Below are positions 1-7,612 of a stretch of 64,000 nucleotides of DNA, piece after piece; position 1 is the stretch's first letter; the number at the start of each line of letters is the position of its first letter. This DNA comes from DATAOG01 sp963757395 (lineage in GTDB: Bacteria; Pseudomonadota; Alphaproteobacteria; Geminicoccales; Geminicoccaceae): NCBI GenBank assembly GCA_963757395.1, contig CAVWRK010000010.1:1-64000 (forward strand), in the 5' to 3' direction. Position numbers and translations under genes: made by a program. The notes below the pieces were generated by a model that was not told the DNA's origin, did not search any database, and saw only the letters and a list, made by a program, of their open reading frames with translations.

Positions 1-326
1 ACCGGCGACCAGCGCGCCTCGACGTGAATTTCCTTGTGGGAGCCGATCAGCTCCTCGGGGATGCCGCTCTCGCGGCGCAAGAGCTCCCATCCCCGTCGTG
101 TCAGAAAGTAGGCCTTGGGCGTCTTGCCCTGCCCGCCAAGGCCGGTGTTGCCGAAGTGGCCGAGGAAGCCTGCCAGCTCGAGCGAGCGCAGCTGGTTGGA
201 AGCGGTTGGCCGCTTCATCATCGCGGCGCGGGCAAACTGGTCGATCGTCAGGAAGCGGTAGCGCTGGATGAAGAACAGGCCATAGGCCAGCGGCCGGCTG
301 AGGCTGATTCCTGCTCCTCTGGGCAT
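1..326 (-). CDS. Partial winged-helix protein, replication-relaxation type
   Basis: The gene runs off the left edge; about 108 codons are visible from an ATG at 326. The frame encodes a compact helix-rich domain: a segment around FLTIDQFARAAMMKRPTASN would form the recognition helix, followed by RSLELAGFLGHFG and a wing ending AYFLTRRGWELLRRE. This is the layout of winged-helix proteins of the replication-relaxation/MarR type that occur on plasmids and integrative elements. It lies upstream of a decayed plasmid replication region, which agrees with that reading. The C-terminal part is outside the window, so the exact family is inferred. No clear Shine-Dalgarno sequence was noticed. Confidence 0.55.
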   Translation of the reverse strand, partial: MPRGAGISLSRPLAYGLFFIQRYRFLTIDQFARAAMMKRPTASNQLRSLELAGFLGHFGNTGLGGQGKTPKAYFLTRRGWELLRRESGIPEELIGSHKEIHVEARWSP

Positions 327-835
327 GATGGTTCGCCGGTGGATAGGCGTGCGTTGAGGGTTGGCTGACTGAAGAAGGAAAAGGCGTCCGGCGTCAATTC
401 CTTAGTGCCCGCCTTCGGCCTCGACATAACGCTTATAAAAGCGTTAGCCTTACGAAGCCTCACGCCACCCATTCCAGCTTCCCCCTCGCGGCCAGCCGCG
501 AGCGAAGCGTCCCGCTCCTCGCTGCCGAGCAGGGCATTACGTCCCCTGCGCACCTGCCCCCGGTCTCAAGCTCAAGCTCCGTTGGGGCGCCGGCTGGCGC
601 GCTCGCCATGTCCCCTGCATGCGCCGCCTGCTGATCAAGCATCCCTTCCCCGGCTGCCGACCGGTGCTCCGATCTCAGCCCAGCGCGATCGCTATCCCAG
701 ACGCCTCGATCTCCCCGAGACCCACCGCCGGTCCGTGCCAAAGCGTGCTGCCTGGCTCGACGCCGGACGTCGTCCCGGACCTGGCCGGCCTTTGCAGACG
801 GCAGGCACTCCGGTACCCTCACGAGGGTTCCCAAG
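327..835. other. No recognisable gene; holds one dispersed repeat
   Basis: Several overlapping open frames exist on both strands here, but none shows a recognisable domain or a convincing start. The only structured signal is the copy at 486-550 of a repeat found again at 15833-15895. Confidence 0.5.
486..550. repeat. Dispersed repeat, copy A
   Basis: About 65 bp beginning tcgcggccag and ending gtcccctgc match 15833-15895 with only scattered mismatches, in the same orientation. The copies lie 15 kb apart inside the decayed element. They overlap no recognised gene. Confidence 0.75.
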
Positions 836-1000
836 CTAGAGCTCGACCGAGCGAGCATCCATCACAGGCGCGGTCATATCGATTTGTATTCCGTCCTTTG
901 CGTATGAAATAATTTGATCGCCGCCGGCATAAGTGTCCAAGCCGACAAATTTAAATCTTAACCTGTTTAATACGCTAATAATTTCCGACAATTCTCGCAT
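836..1000 (-). CDS. AT-rich small ORF, unknown
   Basis: A 54-codon frame from an ATG at 1000 to a TAG at 836. It is much richer in A and T than its neighbours and uses codons such as ATT, TTA and AAA. The product contains ELSEIISVLNRLRF and FVGLDTYAGGD, which looks like genuine protein rather than chance. Upstream the same frame continues through NLINAMGL, one TGA, then YNLDYEYQH, so it may be the 3' part of a larger gene cut by a nonsense change. No family is recognised. The base composition suggests recent transfer from a lower-GC donor. Confidence 0.4.
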   Translation of the reverse strand: MRELSEIISVLNRLRFKFVGLDTYAGGDQIISYAKDGIQIDMTAPVMDARSVEL

Positions 1001-1383
1001 ATGTTGGTATTCATAATCTAAATTATATCATAAACCCATGGCATTTATCAAATTTTGCGATACCGGCCCAGCCGACGTGAGGGGTTTATCTGGTACAAAT
1101 CTCGAGCAAAGTGTCTTTCCCCCGCCAAGCGAGAGAGCGCTCTGGGCGTTTCCCAGGGATAAATGCTTTCTGCGAGGTCGCACTATCGAAGCTCCTTCCG
1201 GGGCCTGACCCTATGCTCACATGGCGGTTTGCAAAGGCCGTCGTTCCAGCTTTGCCCGAGGCCCTTGGAGCGACATGCTCGCGCAAGCCCTTCCAGGGCT
1301 CGTACAGCGGCAGGGAGGGCCAGGTGACCAATTCACCTCCCCGGCCCTGTGGCGGCCTCTAGCGCGGCTCCTGCGGGCGTTGC
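1001..1383. other. AT-rich tail, then sequence open on both strands
   Basis: After the AT-rich stretch to about 1075 the sequence returns to high GC. From 1086 to 1362 it is open on both strands (81 and 83 codons). Neither product is recognised and no ribosome binding site distinguishes them, so no gene is called. Confidence 0.4.
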
Positions 1384-1413
1384 AGGCCTTCGAGCGAGCC
1401 TGGGGGTTACGGG

Positions 1414-1612
1414 ATGGGAATAGACGGCAGCCGATCTGATCAGAAGGACGAGCAGCTCCTCGAGGAGCTCCTGCTGGAGGGGCTGAAGACACCGGCCGAG
1501 GAGCTCTCAGCCGAGGTACCTCGAGCAGCTGCGCCGCGACGTCCGGGCGGTCATCGCCCGAAAGCGCGCCTCCAGCGGCAATGTCGGAAAGTTGACAAAT
1601 AGCGTCGGATAA
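1414..1612 (+). pseudogene. Small acidic ORF upstream of parD, frameshifted
   Basis: The frame starts at ATG 1414 and reads DQKDEQLLEELLLEGLKTP, then shifts near 1516. In the shifted frame it would continue YLEQLRRDVRAVIARKRA to a TAA at 1610. The restored product of about 66 residues is a short charged helical protein. The second copy at 17.4 kb carries a different early stop. Function is unknown; its position suggests it was part of the same addiction locus as parD. Confidence 0.45.
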
Positions 1613-1620
1613 ACTACACT
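1592..1620 (+). promoter_or_regulatory. Sigma-70-type promoter of parD
   Basis: A perfect TTGACA at 1592-1597 is followed, after a 17-nt spacer, by TACACT at 1615-1620. The parD ATG at 1628 is only 8 nt beyond the -10 box, so the transcript would begin at or next to the start codon. The same arrangement with an 18-nt spacer is kept in the copy at 17558-17587. Confidence 0.65.
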
Positions 1621-1627
1621 CTCTCCC

Positions 1628-1906
1628 ATGACAACGGGCACTTCCAGCATGAGCACGACCTCGATCCACGTCACGCTGCCGCAGGCGCTCAAAGACCACA
1701 TCGAAAAGCGCGTGGCCGAGGGCGAATTCACCAGCCCGAGCGACTACGTGCGGGCGCTGGTTCGCGCCGAGCGGGCCTACCAGGAGAAGCGGGCCGCACT
1801 CCTTGGGGACATTGACGCGGGCCTGGCCGACCTCGAGGCGGGCCGGGTCCATGATGGCGAGGCGGTCTTTGCCGAGCTCCTGGGCGAGGAGGAGCCTCAG
1901 CCCTAG
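1628..1906 (+). CDS. parD: ParD-family antitoxin
   Basis: A 92-residue protein with the N-terminal ribbon-helix-helix typical of ParD/CopG antitoxins: TTSIHVTLPQALKDHIEKRV followed by SPSDYVRALVRAE. The C-terminal part is acidic (DLEAGRVHDGEAVFAELLGE), as expected of the toxin-binding tail. An internal ATG at 1649 would give the more usual start, but neither ATG has a clear ribosome binding site, and the promoter geometry favours a leaderless start at 1628. It is followed 3 nt later by a broken parE, so it may survive as an orphan antitoxin. ParD proteins bind DNA and repress their own operon. Confidence 0.85.
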   Translation: MTTGTSSMSTTSIHVTLPQALKDHIEKRVAEGEFTSPSDYVRALVRAERAYQEKRAALLGDIDAGLADLEAGRVHDGEAVFAELLGEEEPQP

Positions 1907-1909
1907 GGT

Positions 1910-2209
1910 ATGGCGCGGCTCACCATCACCGAGAGCGCCCGGGCGGATCTGCGGAGATCCGCGCCTACATCGCCAAGGACAACCCCGCGGCGGCGCGCCG
2001 CGTCGTCGAGCGCTTGCGCGCCCAGGCCCGCAAGCTGGCGGCAACGCCCGGCATGGGCCGGAGCCGCAAGGATCTGCGGCCCGATCTGTTCTCCTTTCCG
2101 GTCGGCGGCATGTCCTCTTCTACCACCCGCAGGCGGGCGGGTCGTGCTCGTGCGGGTCATTCACGGCGCGCGCGACCTGCCGGCGGTCTTCAGCGCCAGC
2201 GAGCCCTAG
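1910..2209 (+). pseudogene. parE: ParE-family toxin, frameshifted
   Basis: Pieces of one RelE/ParE-fold toxin lie in three frames: MARLTITESARADL at the start, then IRAYIAKDNPAAARRVVERL, RKLAATPGMGRSRKDLRP, HVLFYHPQAGG, and finally VVLVRVIHGARDLPAVF to the stop. Single-base losses near 1960 and 2110 and another change near 2140 explain the frame switches. ParE toxins poison DNA gyrase and are neutralised by ParD. Here the toxin should be inactive. Position, spacing and order relative to parD are as in intact loci. Confidence 0.85.
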
Positions 2210-2277
2210 GTCTTGTGGATCCCAGCGTCCTGGCGTAAAATCTGGTACCGAAAGCTGGGGCCTGCTAACCTCCGGAC

Positions 2278-3222
2278 ATGGCGGACGACGATCAGCAGAG
2301 CCTTTTCGGCGAGCTCCCGGCCCTGACGCCCCCGAGCCGCATTCAGCGGCGGCTGATCCGCTCGGCGGCCGAAATCGAGGCCGACGATCCGGACGCGATC
2401 CTCTTCAGCATACGGTGTTCTGCCAGACCGGCCTGCATACCGGGATCCCGGCGACGCCGTGCGTGTCTGGGAGCGTGAGACAGGGGAAGGTCAGGGTTGC
2501 TGTCGAGGCCGGCCGCGGCGAATGACCCAGACTGAAAAGTTCGTCGAGCTGGGTTTGCCGTTCGGGCACGAAACCCCGGCTGATCTGATGCATCTCAACA
2601 GTGAGGCACCCTGCACGGGTGACCGGAGATCGAGGTCGAAAACAGCCTTACGGCCTTCGTGAGCCGCTCGGGTTGGCTCCGAGACGGGCAAAATCCGCAT
2701 GATCAAAGATCAGCTCTCCTGTCTCGCCGCCGGCACGGTCGGCTGGCCGGAGCTAATTCAGAGGCGGGGCCTTCCAGGTGGACACCAAGATCGTCCAGCC
2801 TTCGATCTGTGGTTTCCGAAGGATGAACGTCAGCGGGTCCTCTGGCCTTCGATCGTCGCACCTGTCCCTTGACTACTTCGATAGCCTGCCCCACCATGCG
2901 GTGCCCCTCGACGAGCGGGCGGTGGCCGCTCTATCCCCAGGGCCATGGCGCGAATATCTACTGCCTGGCTCGCACAGCGCTTGCACCGCGTCGATCGCGA
3001 CAAAGCTTCCAGTTCATCCCTTGGCCGGCGCTCAAGGAGCAATTCGGCTGGCACTATGGCCGGATGGACCACTTCAAGGCTGATCTTCCACAAGACCCTC
3101 GGCATGGTACTCACCCAGTACCGGGGCGCCAAGAGTCGATCAACAAACGGGGCATGATCCTGCGCAATGGCACGCCCGCCGCCCTGTCGCCAAACGCCTT
3201 TCTCCTCGTCAACCGCACTTAA
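2278..3222 (+). pseudogene. repA: Plasmid replication initiator RepA, multiply frameshifted
   Basis: From ATG 2278 to TAA 3222 (315 codons, normal family length) the sequence matches an alphaproteobacterial plasmid RepA read through several frames. Recognisable blocks in order are DDPDAILF, QHTVFCQTGL, TEKFVELGLPFG, HLNSEA, TAFVSR, LSLDYFDSL, HAVPLDERAVAAL, FIPWPALKEQFGWHYGRMDH and INKRGMILRNGTP. At least five indels separate the blocks. The protein would have bound iterons to start plasmid replication; matching direct repeats lie just downstream. It cannot be functional in this state. The family assignment rests on remembered RepA blocks and was not searched. Confidence 0.85.
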
Positions 3223-3263
3223 GTCCAGCGCTGGGGATAACCCTTTGTAAGCTCGGGGCTTGT

Positions 3264-3385
3264 CCACGGGTCAGTTTGTGGGAACACCCACGGTCAGTTT
3301 GTGGGGGATGGCCCGGCCTAACCACGGGTCAGTTTGAGGGAGAAACCTATAATAAAACCTATAAATCTAACCGATAGTTGACCCG
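3264..3385 (+). other. Remnant plasmid origin: iterons plus AT-rich tract
   Basis: Three direct repeats with consensus CCACGGGTCAGTTTGTGGGA begin near 3264, 3287 and 3321; the last is degenerate. They are followed by an AT-rich run with a repeated aaacctataa. Iterons next to an AT-rich unwinding region, directly downstream of repA, are the standard layout of an iteron-controlled origin. Whether it still works is unknown, since repA is broken. Confidence 0.65.
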
Positions 3386-3983
3386 GCTTCGCCGGGGATA
3401 AGGCCAGCCGTGCGGGCTGAACTCTCATCACCAAGGGGCCTTCGGCCCTAACCTGCCCACAGAATACCGGCCAGCTCGCTCCCTCAAGGCCGCTCGCTGC
3501 GCTCGCGCCGCCTCCGGCGATGGCCTTCGGCCAGCCTTGACCTCGCTTCGCCACACCCGGTGCTGCCATAGGCAGGTTGGCTCCGAAGGGACGGCCGTTC
3601 TTCCGGTCTCACCAAAGGGACGGCAGGCAGGTAGTAAGAGTTGGCGGCTATTCACTCTCGCTTCGTTCAACCCGTGTTCAAAGTGGTCCACTCCCCTACA
3701 GTACGAACAGGAGCTGGCTGGAGGAGCGGACAATGGAACGGCCTGATGGCAACACGCTTCGGATCAGCGAAAGCGAGAAAGCGAGGGCAAATTATCCTCC
3801 TCTATTCCTTCCCTGAATAGTCGTAGAGACAGACCGGCTGAGCGTGCGCTCGAGATCCTCGGCAACCGGCATGAGCTCAAGGCGTGGTTGGAAGCGGCAA
3901 CCAGGGCGATGGAGCTACCTTGGGCTGCCTCGGCGTCGGAATGAGCGGGCCAAACCGGAGCATTCTGGTTTGCTGTGGAGGAC
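3386..3983. other. No gene recognised; small hairpins
   Basis: The stretch contains short stem-loops such as cccggcttcgccggg (3382-3396) and gggccttcggccc (3436-3448). Several short frames are open but none resembles a known protein. From about 3840 one frame encodes a possible helix (AERALEILGNRHELKAWLEA) that ends at a stop near 3950. Confidence 0.4.
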
Positions 3984-4019
3984 TGTGTATAAGACCGTGT
4001 ATAACACTGTGGATAAATA
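3984..4019 (+). repeat. Three 12-bp repeats resembling DnaA boxes
   Basis: Units tgtgtataagac, cgtgtataacac and tgtggataaata follow each other with an exact 12-bp period. The third contains TGTGGATAA, the complement of the DnaA box TTATCCACA, and the others differ from it by one or two bases. They lie 0.6 kb beyond the iterons of the decayed replicon, so a role in replication initiation is plausible. They could instead be part of a short coding repeat. Confidence 0.5.
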
Positions 4020-4104
4020 TCTCAACAGACTGTAAAAACTGGATTTTAGCGTGCTCATCCGGAAGTTGCTAAAAGGCGCGCGCTTCGACATAGGATCGGC
4101 GATC

Positions 4105-4148
4105 GGGGAGCCCCGACGTGTTCGATCCCGTTCTACGTCGGGGTCCCC
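4105..4148. terminator. Long imperfect hairpin between the replicon and the PAP2 gene
   Basis: The arm ggggagccccgacgt (4105-4119) pairs with acgtcggggtcccc (4135-4148) around a 15-nt loop. The hairpin stands downstream of the leftward PAP2 gene cluster and could end its transcription. There is no clear T-run, so it might instead be a structured element end. Confidence 0.4.
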
Positions 4149-4172
4149 TCGATTAGGATTGCAGGGCAGGCT

Positions 4173-4406
4173 CTACTGAGAGCCTCCAGCCGGTGCGGCC
4201 GCCTTCGCTTTTTCCCCTTCATGCTTTCGGGCGGTGTGCAGCTTCAATCCGAGCTCGGTGAGGCCACTCTTGCCACAGAGGGAGCAGACCCGATCCCCGC
4301 CACTCTTGGCTGGCCGCTCCCCTGCCCGCCCCGATCCGGGCGGCTCGAGGCCGAACAGGATGCGCTCTCTCCCGCATGACAATCCGGTGGCGCTGGCCAT
4401 CCTCAC
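4173..4406 (-). CDS. Possible C2H2 zinc-finger small protein
   Basis: A 77-codon frame overlapping the 3' end of the PAP2 gene. Residues about 42-63 read CSLCGKSGLTELGLKLHTAR then KH, giving Cys-X2-Cys-X12-His-X4-His with the leucine of the C2H2 consensus in place. The tail is rich in Lys and Ala. It may be a separate gene, or the original C-terminus of the PAP2 protein reached after a frame change, because the neighbouring PAP2 frame becomes non-descript exactly here. Codon composition gives no decision. Bacterial C2H2 fingers are uncommon outside the Ros/MucR group. Confidence 0.4.
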   Translation of the reverse strand: MRMASATGLSCGRERILFGLEPPGSGRAGERPAKSGGDRVCSLCGKSGLTELGLKLHTARKHEGEKAKAAAPAGGSQ

Positions 4407-5031
4407 GGCCGGACCGCGAAGCGAGCAGCCCCGTGATCCAGAATGCAGCCACGAGGTATCCCGCGATCACATCGGTTGGGTAGTGGACACCGAGATAAAC
4501 GCGCGAGAGCCCGATGGCGGCAATCAGCACCAGCGATGCTGTCCAGGTGGCGGCGCGCGCCCCAACATTTTAAGTCCTTGCGGCAAAGATCCAAGCGAGG
4601 ACACCGTAGAAGCACGCCGAAAAAAGCGTGTGGCCGCTGGGGAAACTGTAGCTTTCGGGCGCCGTCCCGAAGAACGGTTCAGGGCGGGCACGATGAAGGG
4701 CATATTTAAGGGCGTTCTCCAGCACGACCGCGCCGGCCATCACCACCGCCAGCGCGAGGGCGGCTCGTCGGCGTCCGCTGGCGTAGAAGCCGACGAACGC
4801 GACGCCGAAGAGTGTTGCGATCACCGCAACCGAGCCGAGCCGGGTGACCGCGCTCGCGAGGAGCGTGAGATCGGCGGAGGCGAATTGATGGATGCCCGAT
4901 CGAACCCACTCATCGAAACTCCCGACGGCCCCGGAGCAGGTAGCGACCGCCAGCCCGACGAACAGGCTCAGGCAAGCGGCGGCACAGGCCAGCAATGCCC
5001 TTTGGCCCGTCCTTCGCGGATCATCATGCAA
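4219..5031 (-). pseudogene. PAP2-family phosphatase with internal stop
   Basis: The N-terminal piece (from ATG 5031) has several hydrophobic segments, then the PAP2 motifs KYALHRARP and SYSFPSGHTLF. A TAA at 4572-4570 interrupts the frame after IFAART. The same frame continues through TASLVLIAAIGLSRVYLGVH and YPTDVIAGYL, which supplies the third motif (SR-X5-H-X3-D). Members dephosphorylate lipid phosphates such as phosphatidate or undecaprenyl pyrophosphate at the membrane. Its start overlaps the stop of the metallophosphoesterase by 8 nt, so the genes were co-transcribed. One base change (for example CAA to TAA) would explain the break; readthrough or a sequencing error cannot be excluded. 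Confidence 0.8.
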
Positions 5032-5857
5032 CCCGTTGCCGTCCGTCTGGCATGCGCGACCAGCCTTCGGATCCCCGTTCGAAGTGATCCGTCTCCGAAG
5101 GGACGAAGTCGTCCCGTTCGCCGTCCCATATCAGCGTGTCGACCGCGATTCCCGGCCGCTCGATCCGGATGATGTTACAGGAATTGAGTTCCCCGCGGCG
5201 GCGCGACGAGGTGGCGGTGCCCGCCTGGACCATCAGGGCCGAGTAGCCGGGAATCCTATACCTCACGGCGCTGGCACTGCGGCGACTGACATGCAGATGG
5301 CCCGACAAGATCATATCGACGCCGCAGCGCGCGAAGGCCGCCATCGCCATGTCGGCGCGCCCGACCAGGCCGCGGCGGTCCTCGCCTTCCGGCAGATCGA
5401 ACGGATGATGGATCACGATGATCCGCGTGACGTCTTTGCCCGAGCGGTCCAGCCAGGCGCAGCTGCGCGCGACCTGCAGCCGGTTGATGCGTCCGTTCTT
5501 GATCACGAACGACCGGGCGGTATTGATGCCGAGGATCGCGATCTCATCGTCGGCGTAGAAGGGCTCCAGATCCGCGGTGATATAGTGTCGATAGCTCGCA
5601 AGTGGGCGCAACCACCGCGAAGCGACATCGTACAGCGGCACATCGTGATTGCCGGGCACCACGATCTGGGGCGACGGCAGGCTGTCGAGGAAGTCGCGCG
5701 CCTCGGCAAATTCCCGTCGGCGGGCGCGTTGCGTCAGATCGCCCGAGACGACGACGACATCGGGTCTGGCATCGCGGATTGCCCGCGCCAGGGCTGGCAG
5801 CACGGCGCGGTCCAGCCGGCCGAAATGCAAATCCGAGAGATGGGCGATGGTGCGCAG
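5024..5857 (-). CDS. Calcineurin-type metallophosphoesterase
   Basis: A full-length metallophosphoesterase of about 277 residues. Metal-binding motifs are in order: DLHFGR near the N-terminus, SGDLTQR, VVPGNHDVP, a histidine in IVIHHPFD, and LSGHLHVSR. The DLH motif requires a start upstream of the first obvious ATG-like codon. The best candidate is CTG at 5857 (LRTIAHLSD...), 9 nt after a GGAAGG ribosome binding site; a TTG at 5830 would cut off the essential aspartate. It lies between the diacylglycerol kinase and PAP2 genes, and the three are a familiar lipid-phosphate cluster. The substrate is not evident from sequence; CpdA-like cyclic nucleotide or nucleotide-lipid hydrolysis are possibilities. 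Confidence 0.85.
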   Translation of the reverse strand: MRTIAHLSDLHFGRLDRAVLPALARAIRDARPDVVVVSGDLTQRARRREFAEARDFLDSLPSPQIVVPGNHDVPLYDVASRWLRPLASYRHYITADLEPFYADDEIAILGINTARSFVIKNGRINRLQVARSCAWLDRSGKDVTRIIVIHHPFDLPEGEDRRGLVGRADMAMAAFARCGVDMILSGHLHVSRRSASAVRYRIPGYSALMVQAGTATSSRRRGELNSCNIIRIERPGIAVDTLIWDGERDDFVPSETDHFERGSEGWSRMPDGRQRVA

Positions 5858-6461
5858 GCCGGCTATCCTTCCGCTAGACCGGAGATGCGCTGGTCGCGGG
5901 GGCCGGAACGATGACGCCGACGGCGCCGGGGCGGCTGCGCTAATGGAGAGGGGTCTCCAACAACGTCACTTCCCCGTCCCTGGCCACGCGCAAGCGCTTC
6001 GCCTTGGTCCGCACCCAACATTCCTTGGCATCGTACATCGTGAACTCGCCGGCCGGGACGCGCCCGAACAGGGCTTGCAGTGCCAGGCGCAGAAGCGTCG
6101 CGCGGCCGGCAGGCGGAGCGGAGCAGATCCATAACCGGCCGCCGTCCAGGCGGGCGCGCTCGCCGATGCGCGCCCCCGCCATCTCGTAACGGTTGTTGCC
6201 GATGAAGACAAAGGCCGTCGCATCCACCGGTTCCTCCCGCAAATCCACCCGCAACTGGACAAGCATCGGCGCGTAGCGCCCCAAGATGGACAGAGAAGCC
6301 CGCGCGAACGCCAGCCATTTACCGGTACCCTGGGTCTGCAGCTCCTCCCGCTCGCGCACCATGGCGGGATAGATTCCCAGGCTCGATGGAGTGCGCCCCT
6401 GGGGCCGGACAGGTCGGGCCTTGGGAATTGACCGGGATGCCGGGTTTTCGGAAGAAGGCCC

Positions 6462-6815
6462 ATGGCAAGACAGCATCGATCCCACAGCGTCGCGTTCAAG
6501 CGCCAGGTCGCCGAGGAGTTCCTCGCTGGCGAGACCCTGCATGGTCTGGCAAAGCGGCATGACCTGTGCCGCAATCTGATCCGCGTCTGGGTCGCGAAGT
6601 ATGAGGCTGGCGTCTTCGATGACGACGCCGGCGCCGCCGACCTGATGCAGGCCTACGAAGCGCGGATCGCCGCACTCGAGAGGCTGGTCGGCAAGCAGGC
6701 GCTCGAGCTCGAGTTCCTAAGGGGGGCATCGGCAAGCGCGGCGCGCACGAGAAGCGCACCTACATCCGTGATCACCGGCCCGGTGGTCTCTCCATCGCCC
6801 AAGGATGCCGGCTGA
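6462..6815 (+). CDS. IS3-family transposase OrfA
   Basis: A 117-residue protein with an N-terminal helix-turn-helix (SVAFKRQVAEEFLAGETLHG, LAKRHDLCRNLIRVWVAKYE) followed by a leucine-zipper segment IAALERLVGKQALELEFL. The last part of the frame is out of register with the family. A run of six G at 6721-6726 is a likely -1 slippage site: from there the OrfB frame reads GIGKRGAHEKRTYI and joins directly to OrfB, giving the OrfAB transposase. OrfA alone usually binds the element ends and limits transposition. Confidence 0.9.
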   Translation: MARQHRSHSVAFKRQVAEEFLAGETLHGLAKRHDLCRNLIRVWVAKYEAGVFDDDAGAADLMQAYEARIAALERLVGKQALELEFLRGASASAARTRSAPTSVITGPVVSPSPKDAG

Positions 6816-7612
6816 TGGGCCTGCCTCGCACCACGTTCTACGATGTACCGGCCATCCCGACCGACGAGGCCGAGATCGTCGCCCGCATGCGCGCGATCTG
6901 CGACGAGTTCGAAGCCTACGGTTATCGTCGCGTCGGCGCCGCGCTGCGCCACCAAGGGATCGTCGTCAACAGCAAGAGGGTTCGGCGGCTGATGCGTGCG
7001 CACGACCTGCAGCCGAAGCGTCGCCGGCGGTTCGTCGCCACCACCGACAGCGATCACGATCGTCCGATCTTCCCCGACCGCGCCAAGGGCATGGTCGTCG
7101 ACGCTCCGAACCAGCTGTGGGTCGCCGACATCACCTACATCAGGGTCGCGGCCGGCTTCGTCTATCTGGCCGCCATCCTCGATGCCTGGTCGCGCCGGGT
7201 GGTCGGCTATGCCATCAGCCGCTCAGTAGACGCCCGACTGGCGTTGGCGGCCCTCAAGGCCGCGCTCCGTAGTCGCCGCCCGCCTTCGGGCTGCGTACAT
7301 CACTCGGATCGCGGCTCGCAATACGCCTCCGAGATCTACCGCCAACTGCTCGCCGAGCATGGTCTGGTCGGCTCGATGGGCCGGCGCGGCAACCCCTACG
7401 ACAACGCGAAGGCGGAGAGTTTCATGAAGACGCTCAAGGTCGAGGCGGTGTACCTGATGGACCACGAGACCTTCGAGGACGTCACCGCCGATCTTCCGTG
7501 CTTCATCGATGACGTGTACAACACGCGGCGGCTTCACTCAGCCCTCGGCTATCTGAGCCCCGCCCAGTTCGAGGACAACCACGCCCGGCAGACGGTCAAA
7601 ACAGCCGCCTGA
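6815..7612 (+). CDS. IS3-family transposase OrfB (DDE catalytic part)
   Basis: A 265-residue integrase-core protein. An HTH_21-like segment (IVARMRAICDEFEAYGYRRV) precedes the catalytic core with LWVADITYI (first Asp), VHHSDRGSQYAS (second Asp) and NPYDNAKAESFMKTLK (Glu), and a C-terminal RRLHSALGYLSP motif. It is probably made as an OrfAB fusion by frameshifting upstream rather than from the ATG at 6815. No damage is visible. Confidence 0.95.
   Translation: MGLPRTTFYDVPAIPTDEAEIVARMRAICDEFEAYGYRRVGAALRHQGIVVNSKRVRRLMRAHDLQPKRRRRFVATTDSDHDRPIFPDRAKGMVVDAPNQLWVADITYIRVAAGFVYLAAILDAWSRRVVGYAISRSVDARLALAALKAALRSRRPPSGCVHHSDRGSQYASEIYRQLLAEHGLVGSMGRRGNPYDNAKAESFMKTLKVEAVYLMDHETFEDVTADLPCFIDDVYNTRRLHSALGYLSPAQFEDNHARQTVKTAA

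Larger units (their letters stand above)
1384..1695 (+). repeat. Segmental direct repeat, copy A (parD upstream region)
   Basis: This 312-bp stretch recurs at 17354-17658 in the same orientation with small indels and substitutions. It covers a small ORF, a promoter and the first codons of parD. The distal copy stops abruptly inside parD. Confidence 0.85.

Noticed and set aside
1086..1362. Overlapping 81- and 83-codon frames on opposite strands
   Set aside because: Neither has a ribosome binding site, domain or codon bias strong enough to choose.
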